Assembly: GCF_030253575.1 (NCBI RefSeq)
Contig: NC_080559.1
Coordinates: 33,971,501-34,035,500, forward strand
Direction: 5' to 3'
DNA: 64,000 bases
Source of the DNA: Rhododendron vialii
Taxonomy: Eukaryota; Streptophyta; Magnoliopsida; Ericales; Ericaceae
The first letter of the stretch is position 1. Every line of letters begins with the position of its first letter. A program made the translations under genes and the position numbers. Positions 46,501 through 56,091 of this stretch are shown one piece after another. The notes under the pieces were generated by a model. That model worked only from the letters and a program-made list of their open reading frames with translations, ran no database searches and was not told the origin of the DNA.

Positions 46501-47437
46501 TTCAAGCATGGATGAGATTGCTAATCTCAAGGCACAGCTGTCCAGGGAGTTTGCAATGAAGGATTTGGGTTCTGCAAAGAAAATCCTTGGGATGCGAATC
46601 AGTAGGGACAGGGTGAACCGAAAGTTGAAGTTGTCACAGGAGGAATATGTTGAAAAGGTGCTCAAAAGGTTCAACATGGAAGGTGCTAAGCCCGTTAGCA
46701 CACCGTTGGCAAGTCACTTCAAGCTTTCAAGGGAAAAAGGGGCAGTAACTGATGAAGAAAAGAACTACATGGCCAAAGTTCCATATGCCTCGGCGGTAGG
46801 CAGCTTGATGTATGCTATGGTTAGCACAAGGCCAGACATTGCTCAAGCAGTGGGAGTTGTCAGTAGGTTTATGGCAAATCCAGGCAAGGAGCATTGGGAG
46901 GCAGTCAAGTGGATTTTGCGGTATCTGAGAGGTACTTCTGATTTGGCTTTGTGTTTTGGAGGTTCTGATATTTGTTTGCAAGGATATGTGGATTCGGATT
47001 TAGCAGGGGACATTGACAGCAGGAAGAGCACTACTGGGTATGTTTTTACACTGGGGAGTGCAGCAGTTGATTGGGTCTCGCGGCTACAGAAAATAGTGAC
47101 TATTTCCACAACAGAGGCGGAGTATGTTGCAGCCACGGAGGCATGCAAGGAGATGGTATGGCTAAGGAGCTTCATGAAAGAGTTGGGTAAGGAACATGAC
47201 AATTGCAAATTGTTTAGCGATAGTCAGAGTGCAATACATCTGGCAAAGAACGCAGCTTTTCATTCGAGGACCAAGCATATTGACATAAAGTATCACTTTA
47301 TTCGCTCTTTATTGGAGGATGGGCAGTTCACTTTGGAGAAGATTCACACAAGGGATAATCCGGCAGACATGTTTACGAAGGTGGTTACTGTGGAGAAGCT
47401 GAAGTCTTGTTCAGCTTCTGTGGGTCTCCAAGCTTGA
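43544..47437 (+). CDS. Copia gag-pol polyprotein, intact
   Basis: A 1297-residue retrotransposon polyprotein without stops. The start is the ATG at 43544, 41 bp past the primer-binding site, because everything upstream of 43469 is host flank. Domains in order: gag with the YKIEKFNGTNYAFWK start (residues 6-20); CCHC zinc knuckle CWNCGQLGHWKRDC (about 237-250); aspartic protease with DSGA (about 294); integrase with HRRLGHMS, then catalytic Asp (HTDVWG, about 483), Asp (SDNGGEY, about 547) and Glu (NGVAERM, about 582); reverse transcriptase with YVDDM (about 978); RNase H with DSDLAGD (about 1150) and TEAEY (about 1190). This integrase-before-RT order defines Ty1/copia, and the sequence looks closest to the Tnt1/Tork group. 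An open frame of this length implies recent insertion. Confidence 0.96.
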   Translation: MAEEKYKIEKFNGTNYAFWKMQMEDILYQKDLYHPISGTKPESIKQADWDILDRKALGTVRLSLAPSVASNIAKEKTTADLFKALEKMYEKPSAVNKVYLMKKLFNLKMPENSIVAEHLNEFNTVTNQLESVGINFDDEIRALVLLSSLPESWNGLVVAVSNSSGSATIKLEDVIGLILGEEARRRASGEDVASGSALSIEDRGRSANRGGNKGKGRGSSKNRGRSKSRTREVKPEGCWNCGQLGHWKRDCKAPPKKQQNGNNQGGKNTVNVSEESDNEALICSLDSRDESWIVDSGASFHATSRMDVLQNYVQGNFGKVYLGDDESCNIIGKGDVYMTQTDGTVLKLKDVRHVPSLTRNLISVGQLSEGGVVTSFTSDAWKMSKGALVVARGKKEGTLYVSSGTYCSIAVAASVVNCTTWHRRLGHMSEKGMKVMLSKGKLPGCKSLDLDFCEDCIFGKQRKVSFTKVAKTLKLEKLELVHTDVWGPSQVSSLGGSCYFVTFIDDATRKLWVYFLKHKSDVFGVFKNWKALVENETGKKLKCLKSDNGGEYCDGEFEAYCAANGIRRLKTIPKKPRQNGVAERMNRTILERARSMRLHAGLPKQFWADAVNTAAYLINRGPSVPLNNGLPEETWSGKEVNLSHLRVFGCMAYMHIESSDRGKLDAKSRKCVFIGYGTDSYGYRLYDFENRKTRRSMDVVFNESVLYRNRQNQPDEAKENSDFVEFEGIPDSNVLQSQDINIQPTPQADPQTPPLRRSTRTVKPPMRYSPALHYLLLTDSGEPECFKEALQVETRGEWERAMDDEMDSLSSNQTWDLVQLPKGKRALHNKWVYRLKEESDGSKRYKARLVVKGFEQKPGIDYTEIFSPVVKICTIRCVLNIVAVENLHLEQLDVKTAFLHGDLEEDIYMHQPEGFVVNGKEDQVCKLRRSLYGLKQALRQWYKRFDTFMTNTGLSRCHGDHCCYFKKLGKSYLILLLYVDDMLVAGSSMDEIANLKAQLSREFAMKDLGSAKKILGMRISRDRVNRKLKLSQEEYVEKVLKRFNMEGAKPVSTPLASHFKLSREKGAVTDEEKNYMAKVPYASAVGSLMYAMVSTRPDIAQAVGVVSRFMANPGKEHWEAVKWILRYLRGTSDLALCFGGSDICLQGYVDSDLAGDIDSRKSTTGYVFTLGSAAVDWVSRLQKIVTISTTEAEYVAATEACKEMVWLRSFMKELGKEHDNCKLFSDSQSAIHLAKNAAFHSRTKHIDIKYHFIRSLLEDGQFTLEKIHTRDNPADMFTKVVTVEKLKSCSASVGLQA

Positions 47438-47515
47438 GTGGGAGGCTGGGTGCTGGTGGTGTTAATGATAGTTGATGATTGGCTGGATGTCTAATCATGT
47501 CTTCAAGTGGGAGAT

Positions 47516-47858
47516 TGTTGAGATGTGAAGACAATTTTAGAGTCGCAGTAAAAATGACCCGGAAGGTTTTGGGTCCCGCCCAACGCAGGTTTTAGCGTTT
47601 TTTAGGGTTTTCTAGTATTAGCTTGTTTGCACATATAAAAGCAAAGCTAGGGCTGCCTCTTTTTTGTAACTCTGACATATTTTCATCATAGTGAAACACC
47701 CCAGCACCCCGTGGACGTACGATTAAGCAATCAGCTTAAGTCGGAACCACGTAATCTCTGTGTCTTGTTCTTTTCTTACTTTATATTGTTTTCTGTTCTT
47801 GATTTGTTCTTCGATTGTGTGCGTTTGCTTGTGGGTTTGGACGTTCGAATCCCCAACA
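47516..47858 (+). mobile_element. Complete 3' LTR of the copia element
   Basis: Runs from TGTTGAGATGTG to AATCCCCAACA, 343 bp, after the polypurine tract caagtgggagat. A TATA-like word (catataaaag) lies at about 47632. Its last 23 bases are what appears inverted at the element's 5' end. Confidence 0.93.
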
Positions 47859-47863
47859 CTAAC

Positions 47864-48055
47864 TGGACTCTGAGTAGGCCAGTTATGTTATTTAGTCTCA
47901 CAGTCAATTCTATGAGTTCTTGATGGTGTTTTGGATTGTGATTTCAACTGGCAATTTTCATCACAGAAGAAGAAAAACATTAACCAAGAAAGGGATAACT
48001 GATCTGGGAAATTGACATATTGATTAAGGGTCCTTAATACATTACAAAAACAAGC
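47864..48055. other. Downstream flank shared by both ENT copies
   Basis: The sequence from about 47868 (tctgagtaggccagtt...) through ttagtctcacagt and tatgagttcttgatggtgttttgg to the ENT stop is repeated at about 55885-56091 downstream of the second ENT copy. It marks the left arm of the tandem duplication. The copia element inserted at the outer edge of this unit. Confidence 0.75.
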
Positions 48056-49342
48056 TCAAATGATCCAAAACCAACTAACAACAGAACCAGCAACCAACCC
48101 CATCCCCAAGCACACAGCCATCACAACAGCCGACGCCTCGGCTTCCGGATCCAGCAAGGATTTTGGGGTGAGTATCATGAGGACACTTGTCAGGTACCCA
48201 TGGGTCAGCCCGAGCGCAATGGTCAGAAATGCCACTATCACCTCAGTTTTCATCCAATTGGGTCCATTTAGGCAAACTGTAAAGAGTGGGTAAAACACAA
48301 GCCTGGCAATGCAAGCCCAAGTAGCCTTTCCAACACTTCCAAAAACATATGCAGCAGTTAAGCACTTCCCCACGAGATCAAACACATTATAGAGTGTAAT
48401 CAAAATAACAGGGTACCAATCTTTGCAAATCAACGATTTTACGTCTTCCATGATGAATCCAGGGAAGATTGAGAGAGTTACTACGTAGCTAGTGGGTTTT
48501 TCTTGTCACGTTCCAGAAATTAGGCCTTGGATCCTGCTTGTTGGTCCCGAGAAACTTGTAGTGCTGTTGCATTACTGGCAATTTGTACAACAGATTGCTG
48601 CAACAAATGCAGCTTGGCAAAATGGAAGTTCCGATGAGAAAATACAAGTGGGTGCTTATCCGGAGACCTTATGGTGTTTGGGAGAGTGATGCCCTTGTTA
48701 TGATCCTCAAGAGGGACACAAGAAAACCTGTGGACCAAAAAAACAGAAGAAGTTATTTGACTTATAATGCCAAACTAGGCCTTCGACATGACAGCTCCAT
48801 ATCATTAGGACTGCTTTACCATGAAATATGTCCAAAAGGTGGATGCAGATCTTGGAAATGTATAATTCCGCACGGCATCATTTTTTGTTGTGTGTTTTGT
48901 GTGTCCACTTAATGCGAAATATAAAAAAAAAACCTTGTTTGACCAAAGGTTTCCGAAAACTAGCTACTTGAAAAGCGAAAAATCTGGAGACATCCTTTCG
49001 GGAAACATTGAAAACGATATCGAAACGACTGAGTATTTCGAACTGCCCATCTCTTTGTATGCAGCAACATGAAAACCCAACATGGAAACGTGAAACGGAA
49101 CGAAGTAAATTACAAACAGATTGGCACTGTAAAGTTACCAGATGTTTGTAGTTCCTACAAACTCCTTCAAAACATAAGCAAAATCGGCCCGGATTAGTCA
49201 GTCCAATATTAGGAGATACTGAGTTACCAAAAAATAATACTAGTACGAGACTAAATTTGGAACCATTCCTCTCCCAATTCTAATTAAATTTTGGTCCTCA
49301 CATGCTCAATTTTTCCAACTGATAAATGTTTTCCATTTCATG

Positions 49343-49388
<46 letters not shown>

Positions 49389-49909
49389 GAAGAAGCAGTG
49401 CCAGCAAAAACAGCCTGCATGTATTGTTTAGGCGGTTTCCCAGCAGACCCAACAAGGCTTCCTCCAATCAACCCATTAGCCAACCCACAAACAACCACCG
49501 ACCCAACCGTCACCCCATACGCTCCATTGGGCCTCCACGGCGACCCATTTCCAACCCAAGCCCAGTCCAGTAATAAAACCACCATTAGAGAAAGAACAAA
49601 CAGAGAAAAACCCAAGTTCACCCTCAATCTAAAGCTCATGATCTTCTTACATTTTCCACCCAACCCCATAATCAGAGCCAGAACAAACAGGGAAGAACTC
49701 ATGTAAGCCACTGAGAAGACTCTCGTGACGTGTTTGGAAGGGTAGAGGTGCTCGAAGTAATCTGTGGTGGTGATCAGAGCATTCCAGGGGAGTAAGTTGC
49801 CTGCCCCTAGCCAGAAATGGATGGTGTAAGCAATTCTGAATGTGTCCCTTCGCTCTGTTTGGTGATTTCCAGGGATTTTGACACCTTCCATTTGTTGGGT
49901 TTTCGGCAT
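48056..49909 (-). pseudogene. ENT8-like: ENT8-like equilibrative nucleoside transporter, left copy, dead
   Basis: Homologous to the intact copy at 59334-56092. Exon 1 (49909-49387) is open and encodes transmembrane segments 1-5, but at its end the GTATC donor is missing. The exon runs straight from CTTCAG into a CT dinucleotide repeat (plus strand GA, 49346-49386). Exon 2 (48727-48056) has in-frame stops at 48671-48669 (TAA, after SQTP) and 48491-48489 (TAG). It is 672 bp against 695 bp in the intact copy, a net loss of 23 bp that shifts the frame near 48490. The last 130 codons from 48451 remain open by chance of the shift and retain the DLVGK and GLTHGYL motifs. Several independent lesions make a sequencing artefact unlikely. 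Confidence 0.88.
49346..49386. repeat. GA/CT microsatellite at the lost ENT splice donor
   Basis: About 20 GA units on the plus strand. On the gene's strand the CT run begins at the first intron base, where the intact copy has GTATC. Confidence 0.92.
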
Positions 49910-49991
49910 TGTTGGAGGGTTATGAGTTTCTATTGGTATTTTGGGGGTTTTAAGCAGACTTAACAAAAGTGGTGACGGCAGCGTGATGGCA

Positions 49992-50484
49992 TCACCCTCA
50001 TGATGTCACATGAATGTTAGTTTTTGCATTTCTTTTCTAGAAGGACATGAATGTTCGCTTTGTTTCTTTCTTTTTTTTTTAACTTTATTCATGAACTACA
50101 CTCCCAAAGTGATTCTATTACAACCCCTTAAACTTAGACACGAGAATATCAAGGTAGAAAACGCGGACTCAAATAGCGCATACTGCAAGCAAATCTCAAA
50201 ATACAATTCGAGAAATAGTGCCAATCAAGGAAGAGGAGATAGAAACCCCGACAACTGGGTAGCCCAAATTAGTAAAGATGGAAACAGATGAAATTCATAA
50301 AGACACAAAAGAACACTAGAGAGTTGTAAGAGCTCCATAGAGGAGAAAAACACTCTGCACAAGGAGGGGAAGAACAAAACAACAGAAAAGGCAGCGCTGT
50401 CTCATGTATTCATCACACTTTGAGCCCTTGGAATCTTGTATATTTACTGGTTTAGCCCTTAAGACTTCTCCATAGATGGGGAAC
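49992..50484. other. Intergenic DNA between ENT left copy and the LTR element
   Basis: Contains a T run (50070-50079) followed by aactttattcatgaa. This looks like the reverse complement of a poly(A) tail with a polyadenylation signal and hints at a minus-strand retro-insert of unknown identity. No gene recognised. Confidence 0.35.
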
Positions 50485-51100
50485 TGTTGGAACATTTCCA
50501 AAATATGTAATGGATATTAAAATGTGAATATTGGTGAACGGTTTTAATCCAAAAGGTGTGTCTATTCAGGTTATATGAATAAACATGGTTATTAGATTTA
50601 AAGGCAAAAGATGTGTCTATTCATGTTAAATGATTAGACATGATCTAATCAAAAGGTATGACTATTTAGGATCGCATGAATAGACATGGCTATTATGAAT
50701 AGATATGACCATTGGGATTAAATCAAGTGATGCGATCTTTGGCTAACAGTCATGACCTATGCCTATAAAAGGCAAAGGGTTCTACTAATTCGGAGGGAGA
50801 TAATCAAAATCATTCTGATTATTGTTTCTCTCTAGAATTATCTCCTATGATTATACTTAAGGGGCTCGCAAAATCCAAAGGTATTCGGGTCTCTCTTCGT
50901 TTGTGCATAACGCAGTTAGACAACAGTTGGAGACTGAGCTTTATTTTATCTTGGAGGCGGCTTCGCTGTAACCCGGTGCACACCGAATTCTCTCGAATTG
51001 GTGGGGGCGAATATCGTCTTAAGGACAGCGACATAGTAACGTGACTTGAAGCATCTCTGTTTATCCACTTTCATCGGCTCCAACGACTTTTGCACTAACA
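50485..51100 (+). mobile_element. 5' LTR of the LARD-like element
   Basis: 616 bp from TGTTGGAACATTTCC to TTTGCACTAACA. Contains a TATA box (cctataaaagg, about 50761-50771). Repeated tctattca/gaatagacatg words form short direct repeats in the left half. Confidence 0.93.
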
Positions 51101-52139
51101 ATCTTAAGACGATATATTTCGGGAAGATGAAAGTGGATTGATTATGTTATGGGTCCTTAAGACGAAGACGGATATGTGTTTGAAGAATGCTGTGAGTTTT
51201 TCAATCTTTGACGATGGTGGAGCGGGCCGGAGGAGACACAATCAGGAAATTGTACGAATTCGCTTTAGTTTTTTTTTATTTCATCAAAAATGGGTAAGTT
51301 AAATTGAATTTTTCGATCACGACAAAATTAAGGTGGAAACGGGTACGTATTTTCCTATGACTTGTTTTGTTTATTACCATATTGATGAGATATTACAAAG
51401 AGCATGATTAGTTGCATTTGATCAGTACTTGACGAATTATGAAATCTTTGTATTGCATGCATTTCAAATTTGTGCATTACTGATGTATTGGGTAGGCTTC
51501 CATTGTATGTATGTGTGGCATCGTTTGAGATAAACGGATAGAACGGGCTGTAGTCTAACAATTTATGACTTAGTGGAATCTGTTTTTGACTTGGCCTCAC
51601 CGGATCGTGCCAGTTATGGCTTTGGATTCATATTCCATTTGTTGAGTTTTGGTAAACTTCTTTAATGTTTGTTTGGAACATTTTGAAACACTAGTAGCCT
51701 TTGGGAAGAGGTGATCCATAATATTGATCCTACTAATGGAGTGTATCGGATAATCCACGGTATTGGTTCTAGTCTATGTACCCGTTAGGTTGAATTGAGT
51801 AGATGTCGATGGTTACGGCACTGGTTGGAGTTCTCTTTCTTTATATTGATTTAGTTTGTTCCATTCACTAGCTCACATATGCACAAAGTGTGTTTCTGTG
51901 GCTATTACTTGATGACGTTACTAATATGCTTTGAAATGCTTAAATTAGTTATTCAACCGATTCATGTGAAATGGTGGTTTCGTTTCATTATTTTACTAAT
52001 TATTGAAGTGTTGCACCACATGGAGCTATTAGATTAGTTAACTGCTGTGATGACCGTTGCAATTGCCTTGTTGCCTATAAATAAGTGTTTTGCATGTTCT
52101 TTTTTGATGTACATACTGCAACACATTCTTTCCACCATA

Positions 52140-52751
52140 ATGCCTTTCGAAATTCCTTTGAATATCATTCGCCTTTCGGCTCCTTTTCTTCCATCGTTCA
52201 ATATCGTTTTGGGAGACTCTTTTTCACCCCCGAGTCCCGAAGATATTCTTTGGTTTAAAGAATGGAAAGAGGTTTTTGCAAGGCGAGGCCTCTTGCATGA
52301 GAGTCAACCAGTGGTGATTGATATCTCTTCTGATGAAGAGGACTCTTTTGTGGTAGAACGTTCAGTCCAAAACGTTACGGCTAATCCGGTTAAGGAAATA
52401 TCGGAATATGGATCTCAGAAAATTGGAAAGGATTCATCGACGTATGATGATTTTCATAGTCCAAAGGAGATGGTTCCATTGGAAAATATGGAGGATTCCG
52501 ATGAGTCTACCGCAGCCATGGGAGGTTCGCCTAACGGTATCAACCGTGAATTGTCCCCTCCGCCGGCATTTGAAGGAGTGAGCGAGGGTGTTTATACTTC
52601 GACTCCTTTGCGTCAATTGCGGACGATGGAAATGGCGCGAAAGAAACATCATGATGTTTTTGGTCACAAATGGCCGATAATTATTCACACAACGCGCAAA
52701 AGCGTTCCTTGTCTTGGATCTTTAAAGAAGATCAAATTTTCGGTTGATTAG
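52140..52751 (+). CDS. Unknown 203-residue ORF inside the LARD-like element, SIM-like motif
   Basis: I do not recognise this protein. The frame is open from 52047, but the ATG at 52140 (MPFEIPLNII...) is preferred because the upstream part is hydrophobic and low in charge. Residues 32-50 (SPEDILWFKEWKEVFARRG) look like an amphipathic helix. Residues 58-68 (VVIDISSDEED) match a classical SUMO-interacting motif: a hydrophobic V/I core followed by Ser and acidic residues. The middle is acidic, Ser/Pro rich and probably disordered, and the end is basic (KKHHDVFGHKWP...KKIKF). No zinc knuckle or catalytic motif is seen. It could be an element-specific protein or a captured host gene fragment. It is the only long open frame in the 3.9-kb interior. 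Confidence 0.6.
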   Translation: MPFEIPLNIIRLSAPFLPSFNIVLGDSFSPPSPEDILWFKEWKEVFARRGLLHESQPVVIDISSDEEDSFVVERSVQNVTANPVKEISEYGSQKIGKDSSTYDDFHSPKEMVPLENMEDSDESTAAMGGSPNGINRELSPPPAFEGVSEGVYTSTPLRQLRTMEMARKKHHDVFGHKWPIIIHTTRKSVPCLGSLKKIKFSVD

Positions 52752-55000
52752 GGTGTTGAAATATGTGTGATAGTTTTATGTATCCACATGCTAAATAGGT
52801 TTGATCCACATTTCTTTTAATTTTGGAGATGTATGTTGTGTACTCTTGTACTTTTAATAAAGGTTGTTAACTTGGAAATTTCGATTCTTTATTGGTGAGT
52901 CTATGTATGGTTGTGCATTTGTGTCCAGAATACACAGAGAGGTATTGAAAGATACGAAATTTTCAATCCATACTCATATATATGCATGGATGCAACCTTA
53001 AGGCACATGGGGCCCTCTTTTCTGCCATGTCGATTGTTGCCTCTGTTGCAATTATTTCGCATGATGTAGTTGAGTAATGCGATGGTTTCAGATAGTAGTT
53101 CCCGTGACTACGGCATCTGTTTGTTAGTATTGCTTCAATTCGGAATAAATAAGTCTAGATGGAGCATCTCTCTTATATGTGAAATTTATTTCGTATGCAA
53201 TTGTTGAAGTTTATGAATTGTTTCTTATGAGCACGGGAATAAGGTTTTATTCATGAATAGTATCGGATAGTTTTTTGTAGCCAAAATTTTGGGGCTGGTC
53301 ATAGGTGATACCTGATAAGGTAATTATGTCATGGTAGTATTTCGGTAACACGAAATGTGTTTTGTGGTTCTTGATGAGCATTGTTTGACGGCCTTGATCA
53401 AGAACCATATAATGGTGTTGGGGAAAGTACAAGGTTACAGTACTGTTGGACACGTGGCCAGTGCTTAACCGAATCGGTGACTATTTAAATTATCTCGAAT
53501 GTTTTGTTTTATGCAATATGCTAGATATAGAGTATTCTGAAATCCTAGTTTTGAAAGCCATTTCCAAAGCTGAACATACCATCATAAATTTGGAAATTTA
53601 TATGCATGTTATTAGCATAAGGTAATCAAAATGGTGGGTGTTGTGAATTCTTTATATGAATGAGTTTGTTTTTATGAGGAAATAAAAACGGACAGGACTC
53701 TTCTCTTGCCCTTTACCAAAATACACTTTAATGTATTTATGTGGAGGTTAAGGATTTAACAAGTGGGTGTTACCCAAAAAAGTGTGGATTTTGGATTTTA
53801 AATAAATGGTGTAACCATTGGAGGCTAAATAAAGCGGTGAGGTGTTTGGATTAAAATAAAAGAGTCATGATTATTCCAAGAAGTATGAAACATGGTTTTC
53901 ATCGGAAGAAATGTAGTTAATGTGGCCTTTAGGTCATGTTCTCCAGTGTATATTGGAGAGTAAACAAAGATGTGGAATAGCGGATTCCTATTATCTTAGT
54001 TGCATAGTTGTTCCAAACAATTATGGCCCACAAGTTAATCAAATCCAAATTTGTTTATTTGGAGGAATTGGTTTATATGCTTGTAATTGGTATTCATCAA
54101 TTATGATGGATACAAAGGCGCCTGATATAATTTAAGCATGGAAACCATGGATAAATAGTAAGTCTATTTTGTGGGGGGTTCTCTCTTAGATTAAAGTGAG
54201 GATTTTACGATGAGATGTGGTGACATGGTATTTTGTCACAGATATATTTCTCAGTAAGTCACTTAAGAGAGATGGTTGGTAGTTGTGACTGTGGTGATAG
54301 TCCGGACAAGTAAATCACGTCATAAACTACGGTGATATAGCTATGGAAAATATTGCTTTCAATGCAATGATTTTATTTACTCTTGCAAGGGGGTTTGACG
54401 TGGCAAACATCAAAAGGGATGGGGTTTTTAGCCTAATTAGTTTAATCACTCCTGGTGGAAACTCGACTCAACACTTGAGCCATACCTCAAGTCTTGAATT
54501 CAATGAGCAAAGTACACCATATGTCGTGATTGTGAGCACTTAATTTTTAAATTGATCCATCCCAAGGTAAAGTGCTTTGTACCTGTAATATTGAAAAACA
54601 AGAGGGTGAACTACTTAGTTCTTAATAGGATTTTTGTGTTGTAGTTACAGGAACACTGACAAAATCCTACCTATATGAGTGTGGAGGTGGTGCTGCTTCC
54701 TATAGGTCTCGGGGGCTTTTGACTTTAGAGCACTCATGAAACCAAAATATAGACCCAAGGCCAATACATGGGTCGGCTTTTATGAATTACCTAAGGAGAA
54801 GAAAATTTGTGTGTGAGACGTGTCCAGTTAGTCAACAAGGATTGCTAGTTCAAAGACAAGTCTACTATGCTCTTCCGACTAACTTTGATATGTCTTCACT
54901 AAGTGAATGGTTCAAATCGTAAGATATCTTCATTTATGCACAAATTTTTCGAGCTTAAACAAGTTCTATTTTCAATAATATTTTGAAAATGGTGGGGGAT

Positions 55001-55615
55001 TGTTGGAACATTTCCAAAATATGTAATGGATATTAAATGTGAATATTGGTGAACGGTTTTAATCCAAAAGGTTTGTCTATTCAGGTTATATGAATAGACA
55101 TGGTTATTAGATTTAAAGGCAAAAGATGTGTCTATTCATGTTAAATGATTAGACATGATCTAATCAAAAGGTATGAATATTTAGGATCGCATGAATAGAC
55201 ATGGCTATTATGAATAGACATGACCATTGGGATTAAATCAAGTGATGCGATCTTTGGTTAACAGTCATGACCTATGCCTATAAAAGGCAAAGGGTTCTAC
55301 TAATTCGGAGGGAGATAATCAGAATCATTCTGATTATTGTTTCTCTCTAGAATTATCTCCTATGATTATACTTAAGGGGCTCGCAAAATCCAAAGGTATT
55401 CGGGTCTCTTTTCGTTTGTGCATAATGCAGTTAGAAAACAATTGGAGACTGAGCTTCATTTTATCTTGGAGGCGGCTTCGCTGTAACCCGGTGCACACCG
55501 AATTCTCTCGAATTGATGGGGGCGAATATCGTCTCAAGGACAGCGACATAGTAACGTGACTTGAAGCATCTCTGTTTATCCACTTTCATCGGCTACAACG
55601 ACTTTTGCACTAACA
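55001..55615 (+). mobile_element. 3' LTR of the LARD-like element
   Basis: 615 bp, same ends as the 5' LTR. Changes relative to it include aataaacatgg to aatagacatgg, gactattt to gaatattt and ggctccaacg to ggctacaacg, plus one single-base indel. Confidence 0.93.
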
Positions 55616-55620
55616 GGAAC

Positions 55621-56091
55621 TCAGCTTCTGGTTTCAGTCATTCATTCAGAAAAGGCAGGGCTACTACTGTGAAGAATGAGGAAAGACAGATCATAAGAAA
55701 CATTCTCAGTAAAACATTTAGTAGGTCCCGAAGACCAATCTTTTCTTGGTAGTTCTTGAAGTAACTATCATTTCTATAGCCGGGGTCTTGGAGTAACAAA
55801 CAGCGAGAAGCGAAATGATTGTTTGTTCTGAACCGAGTGTTATGAGTACATTGGCATCTGGTTCCGAGAACATCGGTATCTGGCTTTTACTGGGCTGAGT
55901 AAACCAGTTCTTATATTTAGTCTCACAGTTAGTTCTATGAGTTCTTGATGGTGTTTTGGATTGTTATTTCAACATCATTCTATATAACAAAAGAAGAAAT
56001 ACATTAACCGTGATTTAGAGAATCAGCAAGTACATCAAGAAAATAACAGATTAATTATAAGGGTCCTTCATAAAGCATTACTAGAACAAGC
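55621..56091. other. Flank downstream of the intact ENT copy
   Basis: Host DNA right of the LTR element. The part from about 55885 is the second copy of the ENT downstream flank seen at 47868. The frame at 55616-55752 (RKGRATTVKNEERQIIRN...) is not recognised and too short to support. Confidence 0.5.

Larger units (their letters stand above)
43469..47858 (+). mobile_element. Ty1/copia retrotransposon (Tork/Tnt1-like) with aberrant 5' end
   Basis: Bounded by a perfect 5-bp duplication CTAAC (43464-43468 and 47859-47863). It has a primer-binding site tggtatcagagc at 43503 (complementary to initiator tRNA-Met), an uninterrupted gag-pol frame, a polypurine tract (caagtgggagat, 47504-47515) and a complete 343-bp 3' LTR. 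In place of a 5' LTR there is only a 32-bp hairpin sequence (43469-43500). The element is 4390 bp. With no 5' promoter it cannot be transcribed from its own LTR, although its coding region is intact. Confidence 0.93.
50485..55615 (+). mobile_element. Non-autonomous LTR retrotransposon (LARD-like), 5.1 kb
   Basis: Two collinear LTRs (50485-51100 and 55001-55615), a purine tract (ggtgggggat, 54991-55000) before the right LTR, and a perfect 5-bp duplication GGAAC (50480-50484 and 55616-55620). The 3.9-kb interior has no gag, protease, integrase or RT motif in any frame. It does carry one 203-codon ORF at 52140-52751. The LTRs differ by about 15 changes by eye, so the insertion is not brand new. 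Mobility would need another element's enzymes. The usual tRNA-Met primer site was not found after the left LTR. Confidence 0.9.

Noticed and set aside
48056..48451. A separate small 131-residue membrane protein gene
   Set aside because: It is the frame-shifted 3' remnant of the ENT pseudogene; its ATG is internal and aligns to the middle of the intact copy.
50485..55615. Full-length autonomous copia or gypsy element
   Set aside because: No zinc knuckle, protease, integrase, RT or RNase H motif was found in any frame of the interior.
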